Shown piece after piece: positions 54,573-62,826 of a DNA stretch of 64,000 nt. Location of the stretch: positions 57,277 to 121,276 of IMG/VR virus record IMGVR_UViG_3300023174_000078. The stretch is one strand, 5' to 3'. The position numbers and the translations under genes were made by a program. The notes below the pieces were generated by a model that had not been told where the DNA came from, did no database searches, and worked only from the letters and a program-made list of their open reading frames with translations. Position 1 is the first letter of the stretch. Each line of letters starts with the position of its first letter. Source of the DNA: a virus.

Positions 54573-55915
54573 TGTCTGTAAAAACACTCACTACGGGACA
54601 TAAGCTGTATACGGATCTAGACCGTGTTAGAAAATACTGCATTACCAAAAGTCCCGGTTTTGCTGGTGTAGCGCTGTTACCGCAATATTACATAGTCGAT
54701 CCAAAGGACCAGCACGGTAAGGAATTTGGCTTTACTGATGGTAAATCAATCTGGCTGGGTACTAGACTTTTCAAGGAAAGTCCAAAGGCTCAAGCATTTG
54801 TGTTAATCCATGAAGTTCTCCACGTTGCGTTGCGTCATCCGCAACGTGGCTTGGCACTGCGTAAGGCCAGACAAGCTGCCGGGTTACCTTGGTCTGGTGA
54901 GGTATTTAATTGGGCTGCTGATGCAATTATTCATTTCAGTATGGAAAACTTGCAGTCATGGGTCAATAAACCTGACATAGGTATTATAACATTTAGTAAT
55001 CTATTGAAAGCAGAAACGCTTGCCGTCAAACCGCCACACAAGTGGAATGTGGAAAGTCTATTTGCGCATTTGATGGATAATGAGATTATGCCCGCTATCG
55101 CTAACGGTACAATAAGCTCAATAGACGCATTCGGGGAAGGCTTACCACGTAACGGTAAAGGTATGCTGGACATCGAGTTACCAGAAAAACCTGGAGCTGC
55201 TACCAGCGGTAAAGACCCCATCAAACCAGATACTCGCGAAGAAACGCGCAACTGGGAAAACAGAGTTAAGCGTGCTGCGGCTGGTGATAGGCCTGGCGGT
55301 ATCATGAAAGAGATTCTGTTTGATATTCCAGTAACGCGCACGCCTTGGCAGCATATATTACGTAGGTTTATTAGTGATGCCGTTATGCCTGTGACGCATG
55401 TACAACCATATAGACCATCCAGACATTCTATAATTTTAGACTCTTTCTACAAGGAAACTTGTAGTGACTGTCCAGTTCCATTCTTCCCTGCATTCCGCCC
55501 TAAGCCCGGGATCAGGAAAATTGTGGTTGTCATAGATACTTCCGGTTCTATTGATGACGCTATGTGTGAGTATTTTGCAGGTGAGATTCAAACAATCCGC
55601 AAAAAGGTGGGTTGTGATCTGACGCTAATTACATGCGACACAGAGGTACATCAAACGATTGACGTCCGTCCTTTTGATAATTTCCATTCCGTGATTAAAC
55701 GTAGTGGTGGTTTTAAAGGGAGGGGTGGGACAGATTTTGTCCCAGGTGTAGCTGCTGCGGAGAAAGTTCCTGGTGCTGCAGTCATCATTTATTTGACTGA
55801 CATGATGGGTCCATATCCTAGTAAGTGTCGTTTGCCTCTTTTGTGGGCATCGACATCTACAGATTATCAGAAGCCACCAGTTGGTAAAGTGTTTGTACTG
55901 AAAAAAGACGACTAA
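54572..55915 (+). CDS. VWA/metallopeptidase-like protein (DUF2201 type; pair 2)
   Basis: 447 residues. N-terminal part has FVLIHEVLHVALRHPQR with the zinc-peptidase HExxH at about 80-84 (HEVLH) and a third His; the C-terminal part (from about 310) is VWA-like, VVVIDTSGSIDD with MIDAS DxSxS, LITCDTEVHQ, GGRGGTD-like FKGRGGTDFVPG. The combination of predicted metallopeptidase with VWA is as in DUF2201 proteins, which co-occur with MoxR ATPases. Peptidase activity is predicted only. Confidence 0.82.
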   Translation: MSVKTLTTGHKLYTDLDRVRKYCITKSPGFAGVALLPQYYIVDPKDQHGKEFGFTDGKSIWLGTRLFKESPKAQAFVLIHEVLHVALRHPQRGLALRKARQAAGLPWSGEVFNWAADAIIHFSMENLQSWVNKPDIGIITFSNLLKAETLAVKPPHKWNVESLFAHLMDNEIMPAIANGTISSIDAFGEGLPRNGKGMLDIELPEKPGAATSGKDPIKPDTREETRNWENRVKRAAAGDRPGGIMKEILFDIPVTRTPWQHILRRFISDAVMPVTHVQPYRPSRHSIILDSFYKETCSDCPVPFFPAFRPKPGIRKIVVVIDTSGSIDDAMCEYFAGEIQTIRKKVGCDLTLITCDTEVHQTIDVRPFDNFHSVIKRSGGFKGRGGTDFVPGVAAAEKVPGAAVIIYLTDMMGPYPSKCRLPLLWASTSTDYQKPPVGKVFVLKKDD

Positions 55916-56515
55916 ATGGGAGATCCACTTCAACACAGCAAATCGTCTGCGGCACGTTTCGGCGGCACCGCAGACGATTATCTGCACATTCATACAGTCA
56001 TGGACAGCTCTAAATTATTTCTGGCTGACTGGCGACATCGTGCATTATTGCATAACACTTTCGGCATCCATGTATTTGAGCAACTTATGGGTTCATCGTT
56101 CAGGCGTAAGTCTGACGGAATCGATGTTTGCACTAGAACGGTTATCACGCAGCATATCATGGAAGATTTGGGAGCAGTTCCAACTCCGGGTGAATTTCTG
56201 CGTGAGATGCCTATCAGATACTGGATGTCCGGAATTAAAGAAAAAGATAAACAGAGGATGCAGACACTGACAATTGAGGGAGACAGTAATAAAGAAGCTT
56301 ATATTACCTCTTCTCTTCGGTGGGTCTTATATAAAAATGATAAGCCAGAAAAAGATGGCTACTACATCGTGACTGTAGAAAACGCTACTGAGCCAGCTGT
56401 TTTATACTACGACACCCGTAAAAAAGAATGGCTGGACACAGGGAAAATATTTGTTATTAGCGACATCCGTTTTCAATATTGGGCTGAATTACCAATTAAC
56501 CCGGTGGAGAAATAA
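55916..56515 (+). CDS. DUF6915-like protein with C-terminal DUF551-like region
   Basis: 199 residues. HSKSSAARFGGTADDYLHIHTVMDSSKLFLADWRHRALLHNTFGI...VFEQLMG is the DUF6915 pattern, with many His. From about 140, WVLYKNDKPEKDGYYIVTVENATEPAVLYYD...W resembles the short DUF551 fold. An apparent fusion; function unknown. Confidence 0.6.
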   Translation: MGDPLQHSKSSAARFGGTADDYLHIHTVMDSSKLFLADWRHRALLHNTFGIHVFEQLMGSSFRRKSDGIDVCTRTVITQHIMEDLGAVPTPGEFLREMPIRYWMSGIKEKDKQRMQTLTIEGDSNKEAYITSSLRWVLYKNDKPEKDGYYIVTVENATEPAVLYYDTRKKEWLDTGKIFVISDIRFQYWAELPINPVEK

Positions 56516-56516
56516 T

Positions 56517-56729
56517 ATGAATGTGATTGATATAATAGAACAAAGAAATAAATACTTAGACGAAGTAGCTCAGTTTTTGATTAAGCACGTGCCTGATTAC
56601 ACTGAGTTGCCTGATGATAGCATCCGTGCGCTAGAGCATGTTTGGCTTGCGATTGGTGATAACAGAATGGAGTTTATTTCCATTCTAAATAATCTGCGTA
56701 AAGCGCGTAAAAAAAAGAGTTGCGCCTAA
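56517..56729 (+). CDS. Small helical protein
   Basis: 70 residues from ATG 56517, all helical, basic end (RKARKKKSC). No family recognised. Confidence 0.5.
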   Translation: MNVIDIIEQRNKYLDEVAQFLIKHVPDYTELPDDSIRALEHVWLAIGDNRMEFISILNNLRKARKKKSCA

Positions 56730-56763
56730 GCCCTGATTCTATTAGTCTGGCGCACATTAATTT

Positions 56764-57096
56764 ATGCAATTTGAATCAGATCCCGAGTACCGCCTTTATG
56801 TTGGTAACTTAAGTTTTAAAATAACTGAAGAAGACGTGCGCAGCATGTTTAGTACTACGGGAAAAGTGATAGATGTGTATTTACCACGAATTTACAAAAC
56901 TACAAAGCATAAAGGTTTTGGTTTTGTAGAAATGGAAAGCTATGAAGACGCGAAAAATAGTATTGCGCAACTTCACGAGCGTCCTGATTTGTTTGGTAGA
57001 AACATGGTCGTTCGATTTGCGGATGCGCGACGCTCCAGCGAAGAACAAGCGGAGCGGCGTAAAAGGTCATATCAAATTAATAAAGACAATGAGTAA
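56764..57096 (+). CDS. RRM-type RNA-binding protein
   Basis: 110 residues. RNP2 LYVGNL (at about 9-14) and RNP1 KGFGFVEM (at about 46-53), with the ITEEDVRSMFSTTGKV helix, define a single RNA recognition motif. A Lys/Arg/Glu tail follows. Similar single-RRM proteins in cyanobacteria and Bacteroidota bind RNA and are often linked to cold response. In a phage it could affect host or phage mRNA stability. Overlaps the next gene by 8 bp. Confidence 0.85.
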   Translation: MQFESDPEYRLYVGNLSFKITEEDVRSMFSTTGKVIDVYLPRIYKTTKHKGFGFVEMESYEDAKNSIAQLHERPDLFGRNMVVRFADARRSSEEQAERRKRSYQINKDNE

Positions 57097-57466
57097 TCCT
57101 TCTCCTGTAAAAAGAAAACAAGTTTTAGCGGGTTCGGCAGCAGCGCAGCCGTGGCGCGTACTTCTTCAAGTGCGCCCGAGTCTACTTGCGACTGACTTAG
57201 TTCCCGTAATTTATTATGTTAGAGGGCGCGTGGATGAGGTAGGTAACATTGCTTACTTAATGTGGAAACGCTGGGAGAAAAACGATATTGGTTTAGGCGA
57301 CCAGCAATATCCTGATATTGAAGAAAACGGAGTCATTGAGTGTATTGATGAGGACGACTTCAAGAAAGCTTACGCGGCGGCAAAAAAGTATAAGTTACCG
57401 CACGCAGTTGCTGGCGACCCAAAAAATCCTACTGTGTTTACATGTTTTAAACGTACTAATTTATAA
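57089..57466 (+). CDS. Hypothetical protein
   Basis: 125 residues from ATG 57089; basic start followed by PWRVLLQVRPSLLATDLVPVIYYVRG and an acidic middle. Shares a base with the next start. Function unknown. Confidence 0.55.
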   Translation: MSNPSPVKRKQVLAGSAAAQPWRVLLQVRPSLLATDLVPVIYYVRGRVDEVGNIAYLMWKRWEKNDIGLGDQQYPDIEENGVIECIDEDDFKKAYAAAKKYKLPHAVAGDPKNPTVFTCFKRTNL

Positions 57467-57729
57467 TGCAGACAAGCTTTGATTTTATCGCTACGCAGCC
57501 GGATGCTTTGACAGTATTGGCTGCTCTGTGTTTGTACGAAGATAAGTGCGCTACGCGTGCACAACTTGAGAATAGATTAACATTAGATACTGACGCTATC
57601 GAAGACGCCTTGTCATTCCTAAAAGAACACGAGTACGTAATTGAGAATATTAATTCAGTATTATATATAATGCAAAAAGGAGTAGACTGCGTTAATCAAC
57701 AAACATACTCAGATTTTAAACTAATATGA
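57466..57729 (+). CDS. Winged-helix-like small protein
   Basis: 87 residues. ALTVLAALCLYEDKCATRAQLENRLTLDTDAIEDALSFLKEHEYVIE looks like a winged helix (three helices plus wing) and might bind DNA. Overlaps the next gene by 4 bp. Confidence 0.5.
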   Translation: MQTSFDFIATQPDALTVLAALCLYEDKCATRAQLENRLTLDTDAIEDALSFLKEHEYVIENINSVLYIMQKGVDCVNQQTYSDFKLI

Positions 57730-58112
57730 ATATCAGCGACACTGCTTCCGAAATAGTAGATCTTGTTCAGACAGAACTATCAAACAAGACAAATGTCGGT
57801 AAAATAAACAGGCAGGTCGCTAATATACTATCTAAGATAGTTCGTAATTTTTCAGACGCCGAGGATGACGCTAGTTATGTGGTAGTGATGAATCTTTTCC
57901 AGGGTGTTCCTGAGTCAGTCGTATCCAATCACCCCGGGTTAAGTGGGGCGTTGGTTGTATGCACTGATAGTATAACTGTAGCGGATGATGAAGAAAATGC
58001 TGTAATAGTTCATGATGATGTCATCGTTATAGCCGTTTCCCAAGTGGAAGCCCATGATGACATGGCGCAGCATGTAAAAGCTGCGCGAAAGTTCGAAAGA
58101 CTTAATTCGTAA
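57726..58112 (+). CDS. Hypothetical acidic protein
   Basis: 128 residues, Asp/Val-rich, a beta-rich C-terminal half. No family recognised. Confidence 0.5.
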   Translation: MNISDTASEIVDLVQTELSNKTNVGKINRQVANILSKIVRNFSDAEDDASYVVVMNLFQGVPESVVSNHPGLSGALVVCTDSITVADDEENAVIVHDDVIVIAVSQVEAHDDMAQHVKAARKFERLNS

Positions 58113-58142
58113 ATAAATCTTGTTTGAGTAAAGTTATTTGTA

Positions 58143-58952
58143 ATGGAACCAAATCAAAGCGGAACCTTAGAGGCCGCACAAGTGGAAAGCACGTCTGCAG
58201 ACGCATATAACATTGACGTTATTAGCACTGAAGAAACAACTGATATACCAGAAATTCATAGAGGAACCGTAGATAATCCATTTTTATATGATGCGGGTAT
58301 TCCTGAACTGGAGAAGTTCATTCTAGTTAATATGTTTGTGGCTGGTAAAAATGCCAGCATTCAGCAGCTTAAGCTAGACCAATTTGTAGACCGCGTGCGT
58401 CGCGATTTAGGCGACTACGTCGTTGATACGTTAGGCGTTCTTAGCGCTATTAATAACTGCCTAACTAGCGCCACACTTAATGACACAGTGCTGGGTTGGT
58501 TAAAAGAAGTTAAGGCAGGACAATACACAAGATTAACTACCGGTATTATCCAGCTAGCCGAGTATATAGGTGCTGGTAAGATCGATCTAAAAAAGTGTAC
58601 GCGAAACGACCTTGTTCGCGTGAAAGGTATTGGCTGGAAAACAGCCTCTATGTTCCTGCTGTACACAAGACGTAATGCAAAGACAGCGTGTTTAGATACG
58701 CACATTTTGAAATATCTCAGAGAAGAAGCAGCAATTCCTGATGTGCCTCTTACGACGCCTACTGTTAAAAATGATTATCTACGGCTGGAAGCAGCTTTCA
58801 TAGAAATCGTGCGTTTGTCTGGCAAGACGGTTGCGGAGTTTGACTTCGAGATTTGGAGTCGGTATAGACAAAAGGTTGATAACGCCGATACTACTAGTGT
58901 TCAGAAATCTACTGTGGTTATTACTGAAGAAGTAGCCACAGCTTCAGCGTAA
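58143..58952 (+). CDS. HhH-GPD DNA glycosylase (EndoIII/OGG-like)
   Basis: 269 residues. DLVRVKGIGWKTASMFLLYTR (157-177) is the helix-hairpin-helix, and TACLDTHILKYLRE (181-194) carries the catalytic Asp 185; Lys 166 of GWKTAS is in the position of the beta-lyase Lys of EndoIII. No C-terminal Fe-S cysteines are seen. Enzymes of this type excise oxidised bases, and phages of several groups encode one. The N-terminal 50 residues are low-complexity. Confidence 0.8.
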   Translation: MEPNQSGTLEAAQVESTSADAYNIDVISTEETTDIPEIHRGTVDNPFLYDAGIPELEKFILVNMFVAGKNASIQQLKLDQFVDRVRRDLGDYVVDTLGVLSAINNCLTSATLNDTVLGWLKEVKAGQYTRLTTGIIQLAEYIGAGKIDLKKCTRNDLVRVKGIGWKTASMFLLYTRRNAKTACLDTHILKYLREEAAIPDVPLTTPTVKNDYLRLEAAFIEIVRLSGKTVAEFDFEIWSRYRQKVDNADTTSVQKSTVVITEEVATASA

Positions 58953-58962
58953 ACTTAATCTA

Positions 58963-59124
58963 ATGCTACGTCGCGTATGTTGTTTAGCCATAGTTCCGCT
59001 GGGAATCTTAATTAGCATTAATTCATTTTTTAGGAACTGGAATAATGGACGTATATGGTGGCAACTATGGCGCGATTTGTGGTTTGATAAACAGCCATCT
59101 GTTTGTTATAGATTTGATGAGTAA
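58963..59124 (+). CDS. Small membrane protein
   Basis: 53 residues. MLRRVCCLAIVPLGILISINSFF is one N-terminal hydrophobic helix with basic start, followed by a Trp-rich part (NNGRIWWQLWRDLWF). It could be an anchored or signal-carrying peptide. Confidence 0.45.
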   Translation: MLRRVCCLAIVPLGILISINSFFRNWNNGRIWWQLWRDLWFDKQPSVCYRFDE

Positions 59125-59133
59125 AACCTGATC

Positions 59134-59439
59134 ATGAATAGAATCCCTGTATACGCCGAGGATAAACCGCATCGTCGTTTCCTGCATGAAATCAGGAAGT
59201 GGTTGAAGGATCGTGGAATAAAAGCTTCAGCTCTATTGGTGTCAAAATCCAATCTTGTTATAGCCATTATCCCGGGTATACATGGATCGTCATTAATATG
59301 TTTTTACATACAAAAATTATGCTCGTTAGGCACTGGAGGTATCATTGTATACTACGATCTGCACGCGATGAGTACTAGATTAAGAATGAATGTTGAAAAT
59401 ACCTTTACTAACTGGTTAGCACAAAACGCATTTGTATAG
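59134..59439 (+). CDS. Hypothetical protein
   Basis: 101 residues, mixed alpha/beta, no motif recognised. Confidence 0.5.
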   Translation: MNRIPVYAEDKPHRRFLHEIRKWLKDRGIKASALLVSKSNLVIAIIPGIHGSSLICFYIQKLCSLGTGGIIVYYDLHAMSTRLRMNVENTFTNWLAQNAFV

Positions 59440-59457
59440 AGCAGTACACATTTTTAA

Positions 59458-60204
59458 ATGTCCGAACCCGAAACCCGTCCATTGTTAAAATTTAACTTTG
59501 GAGGAAACGCAAAACTATCGAAAGAGATAGTTACATTTTCTTTACCCTCAGGATATTCTTGTCCAGGAGCCAAAGATTGTTTAGCCAAAGCAGATAGAGA
59601 AACCGGTAAGATCATTGACGGAAAGCATCAAAAGTTTCGATGTTTTTCAGCTGTCAGCGAAACACGCCCGGCAGTTCGTTTGCAGCGTTGGCATAATTAC
59701 GCACTTCTAAAGCAGGCTAAGACTAAAGCCGGAATGGAAGAATTAATTACAGAATCATTTCCACGCGGAGCTAAAATATTAAGGCTGCATGTGGGTGGTG
59801 ACTTTTTCAGTCAGGCGTATTTTGACGCCTGGGCTGCCGTAGCTAAAAGATTCTATCATTGTATCATATACGCTTACACCAAAAGCATTCATTATGTAAA
59901 AGCGCATAAAGATAAACTTCCTGATAACTTTAGAATCACTCTTAGCAAAGGCGGTAAGTATGATCATCTTATTGAAGAATCAGACGATGAGGATGCTGTT
60001 CAGTACGGGATTGCTGAAGTACTTGGACATCCTGAAGAAGCCGAAGCATTAGAATTAGAAGTTGATCATGATGATTCACATGCTATAGCTGGTAAGCAGC
60101 ACTTTGCATTACTTCTACATAGTATGCAGCCCGCCGGATCGGAAGCTGCAGAAAAAGTAAAGCGCATGCGCAAAGAAGGCGTTAAATTCTCATACCCTAG
60201 TTAG
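59458..60204 (+). CDS. GP88-like conserved phage protein
   Basis: 248 residues. TFSLPSGYSCPGAKDCLAKADRETGKI, FRCFSAVSETRPAVRLQRWHN, LHVGGDFFSQAYFDAW and AYTKSIHYV match the conserved gene-product-88-like phage family; late VDHDDSHAIAG...FALLLHSMQPAGS also fits. Three conserved Cys near the N-terminus may bind a metal. The order of motifs (HVGGDFFS, KS) has been compared to radical-SAM-like barrels, but the function is unknown. Confidence 0.75.
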   Translation: MSEPETRPLLKFNFGGNAKLSKEIVTFSLPSGYSCPGAKDCLAKADRETGKIIDGKHQKFRCFSAVSETRPAVRLQRWHNYALLKQAKTKAGMEELITESFPRGAKILRLHVGGDFFSQAYFDAWAAVAKRFYHCIIYAYTKSIHYVKAHKDKLPDNFRITLSKGGKYDHLIEESDDEDAVQYGIAEVLGHPEEAEALELEVDHDDSHAIAGKQHFALLLHSMQPAGSEAAEKVKRMRKEGVKFSYPS

Positions 60205-60208
60205 TAAT

Positions 60209-60574
60209 ATGGCAAGACCTAAAAAGAATACAGACACGACGGAAGAGCCAGTTGTGGAAGAAGTTCAAACTATTCCAGCAGCTGAGGCGGCTACCGAAAC
60301 AAAAGTTATAGAAAATCCTCCAGCGCCATCGCCAGAAGTAATTCTTCCGGAAGCTGATAGGATTGAAATGGATAGGTATTTTTGTGTTATAAATACTAGT
60401 AACCAAGCTAGTCGTATCTCCCAAGCAATATCGCATCAACGAGACCTGCAGATGTGGGGAGTACATCAATACGATAACAACACTAGTCGCAATTCTTTCT
60501 CTCGGAGTTTTTACTTCAAGAATAGAGATAATGCGGTGAAGGCGCTTGAACACGCAAATAGTCTGCTAGGCTAG
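60209..60574 (+). CDS. Hypothetical protein with low-complexity N-terminus
   Basis: 121 residues. Lys/Thr/Glu/Pro/Ala-rich N-terminal half, then a small alpha/beta domain (RYFCVINTSNQASRISQAIS...SFYFKNRDNAVKALEHAN). Ends before a strong terminator. Confidence 0.55.
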   Translation: MARPKKNTDTTEEPVVEEVQTIPAAEAATETKVIENPPAPSPEVILPEADRIEMDRYFCVINTSNQASRISQAISHQRDLQMWGVHQYDNNTSRNSFSRSFYFKNRDNAVKALEHANSLLG

Positions 60575-60604
60575 TCTGCTTAGCGTGCTACATGAAAAGA
60601 TACG

Positions 60605-60639
60605 GCAGCGCCGAGGTTCCCCGCCTCGGCGCTGCTCTT
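60605..60639 (+). terminator. Strong intrinsic terminator
   Basis: GCAGCGCCGAGG (60605-60616) pairs perfectly with CCTCGGCGCTGC (60624-60635), 7-nt loop, followed by TCTTTTAA. Ends the unit upstream. Confidence 0.85.
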
Positions 60640-60674
60640 TTAACAACACTCCGGGGATAAGAAAAATAAAGCAA

Positions 60675-61568
60675 ATGAAAAAGAATACTGAAATTCAGAA
60701 CGGCATCTTCGGTGGCTCCGCCGCCGCCCAGCTGCAGAAGTTGGTCATTAAAGACAGTCGCATCAGACTCTGCTCTTCTCTGATGACCGCGAGTCGGGAA
60801 ATCGTTCCCATCGCAGAAGCGTTGGTGGCGTACGACACGCGGACGGACTTGATTGTCAAGTTCATCTCGGCGTTCATTCCGCCGCCCCTGGACGGGAAGC
60901 ACAAGGGTATCAAGTACCTCATTTCAAAAGACCACAAAACCGGCGAGCACAAGCCGGTGGTGATCGCATGGAACGGGCAGAAAAAGGAGGGGGCCTTCTG
61001 GAACCCTCACTTCCTGACCGGGTTTCTGGACTACTCCAAGCTCCCCATGACATGCGAACATGCGGAATTCCGCGTGCTCCGCGCCTATCGTGCCGGACTG
61101 CGCGCTCCCGCGCGGTTTGAGCTCCTGTCGTTCGAAACTCCTGCCGCAGGGCAGGATGTTGACAAGCACACGATGGCGGTCGAGTGCCCATTCAATTCTG
61201 TGCCGCCAATCCAACTCGCCCGGTGCTACAAGCACCTGTTCTGGTGGCAGAAACAGATCGTTAACGAACTCGGCCTCTTTTCAGGGGTCGATCTCATGGC
61301 AGCTCTCGGTCTCGGCATCAAGCGGAAGCTTGACCAGGCCGTCGCGGAGGGGACCATGTCCCCGGCCATGGAGGAGGAGATCCTCCACGACCACTCGGAA
61401 GATCCAGTGGAAATGGAAGAGCCACTGGGCGTTTCCTTCGACCTCCCGGCAGAACACATGATAAAAGCGGAGGATGGCAAGGACTTCTATGTCCCGCCCA
61501 ATCCTCTGGCGCAGACCATGCCGGAAGCGGAAGTGACCGAAGAAGAGACGGTAGAGCTCTTCGACTAA
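60675..61568 (+). CDS. GC-rich, probably highly expressed protein of unknown function
   Basis: 297 residues from ATG 60675; frames starting further upstream would run through the terminator. Mixed alpha/beta N-terminal 200 residues (IRLCSSLMTASREIVPIAEALVAYD, PVVIAWNGQKKEGAFW), acidic C-terminal tail. Codons strongly prefer G/C at position three, and the gene sits alone between two strong terminators, which suggests a dedicated, abundant transcript. No family recognised; a structural or host-takeover protein is possible. Confidence 0.75.
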   Translation: MKKNTEIQNGIFGGSAAAQLQKLVIKDSRIRLCSSLMTASREIVPIAEALVAYDTRTDLIVKFISAFIPPPLDGKHKGIKYLISKDHKTGEHKPVVIAWNGQKKEGAFWNPHFLTGFLDYSKLPMTCEHAEFRVLRAYRAGLRAPARFELLSFETPAAGQDVDKHTMAVECPFNSVPPIQLARCYKHLFWWQKQIVNELGLFSGVDLMAALGLGIKRKLDQAVAEGTMSPAMEEEILHDHSEDPVEMEEPLGVSFDLPAEHMIKAEDGKDFYVPPNPLAQTMPEAEVTEEETVELFD

Positions 61569-61577
61569 AGAATCAGG

Positions 61578-61609
61578 CAAGGCGCAGTAAAATGCGCCTT
61601 GTCTTTTTT
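61578..61609 (+). terminator. Strong intrinsic terminator
   Basis: CAAGGCGCA (61578-61586) pairs with TGCGCCTTG (61593-61601), 6-nt loop, followed by TCTTTTTTTT. A degenerate copy of the TATATAAT motif (ATGTTATATTGAT) lies 25 bp downstream. Confidence 0.85.
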
Positions 61610-61662
61610 TTAGCTATCGGGCACTTGAAAACATGTTATATTGATGATTATATTACTTAATT

Positions 61663-62826
61663 ATGTTCACGGTCGAAAAAGTTCAGTTTATTAAGGCTGC
61701 GCATGAAACAGCGACTTCTATTAATTTGGAAGCTCGACGGGAATGTGAAGATATCATGAAAAAGATTTATGAAGAAAATCCTTCATTCTGGCCTTATGGC
61801 TTGGACATGGCCGCACATGACGGCGGTGTGTATATGATTAGAGAAGCCAGCACTAAAAAACCAATAGGTTTTACTGGCTGGCAGGAAAGAATGGATGGTA
61901 CTACCAAAGTCGGTTTTTATTCTATAGGCATTCTACCAGAGTATAGACATAACGGTTATGCTAAGCAGGCTGTAGCGAAATTAATTTCTATTAAAGCAGC
62001 TAATGTGGATCGTGTACAAGCGCTGGTGATGAAGCATAATAAACCTTCTTTAGCTTTGGCTGATGCATTACATATTCCTGTTGTGAAAGCGGGGTCAGAA
62101 AAGAAGGCTTCATCTGCTAAACAGTTATTGAAAATGTTAGCAGGCGGTGCAGGAGCAGCGGGCTTTATGGATGCCTACACTTATGGGCGCGATAAAAGTC
62201 TAGATGAGTATTTAAATACTCCATTTAGTATGAGTCGCGGAGCTCAAGCTCTTGCTAATACAATATTTGGTGGTGCTGCCGCAGCTGCTCCTTCTTTTGC
62301 TTCCGCCTTACCCGCTTTAGCTGCTATACCCGCTAAGGATGTTGCGGTAGCTGCAATTCCCGCGATTCCTTCTATAACTGAAAGCGTAAAAGCTATTTCG
62401 GAAAATAAAAGCAGAAGTATGGCTGACTTGTTGAGCGCGCTGAGCCCTACTCAAAAAGCTTTAGGTGTTGGAGCTGGCGCTGCAGGTTTATTAGGCGGTG
62501 GTTATTTGGGTTACAAGGCTATAAAAGCTATGCGTGAAATGGCCAAAGCGCAGGAACAATCTGCCCGGGGTAAAGTACGTGTAGCTCTTCCTACTAAAGA
62601 TCCAAATGACCAAGAAACTATTATTGAGTTACCTATAGATGATCTTGACGTGTCGAGATCTCAATTTGAAAAATTACAAAGAGATCTGAGACGTAGAATT
62701 CGTAGAGAAACAAAAGAACGTACTGTTCAACGCACGCTAGGCGGTTTAATGGAACCTAAAGAAGCTTCTGTTAAAACAGGATCGTTACAGAAAGTAAACT
62801 ATTTACTTAATATTTTAAATGCATAA
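61663..62826 (+). CDS. GNAT acetyltransferase fused to Gly/Ala-rich virion-type region
   Basis: 387 residues. The first 140 form a GNAT domain: KPIGFTGWQERMDGTTKVGFYSIGILPEYRHNGYAKQAVAKLI has motif A with the R/Q-x-x-G-x-G/A-like loop (RHNGYA). The rest is Ala/Gly-rich with hydrophobic stretches (GGAGAAGFMDA, ALGVGAGAAGLLGGGYLGYKAI) and a basic C-terminal helix. The combination suggests a virion or membrane-associated protein that carries an acetyltransferase. Overlaps the next gene by 8 bp. Confidence 0.7.
   Translation: MFTVEKVQFIKAAHETATSINLEARRECEDIMKKIYEENPSFWPYGLDMAAHDGGVYMIREASTKKPIGFTGWQERMDGTTKVGFYSIGILPEYRHNGYAKQAVAKLISIKAANVDRVQALVMKHNKPSLALADALHIPVVKAGSEKKASSAKQLLKMLAGGAGAAGFMDAYTYGRDKSLDEYLNTPFSMSRGAQALANTIFGGAAAAAPSFASALPALAAIPAKDVAVAAIPAIPSITESVKAISENKSRSMADLLSALSPTQKALGVGAGAAGLLGGGYLGYKAIKAMREMAKAQEQSARGKVRVALPTKDPNDQETIIELPIDDLDVSRSQFEKLQRDLRRRIRRETKERTVQRTLGGLMEPKEASVKTGSLQKVNYLLNILNA

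Noticed and set aside
60585-60674. Upstream extension of the GC-rich gene at 60675
   Set aside because: It would translate through a strong terminator hairpin; the ATG at 60675 has a proper A-rich leader.
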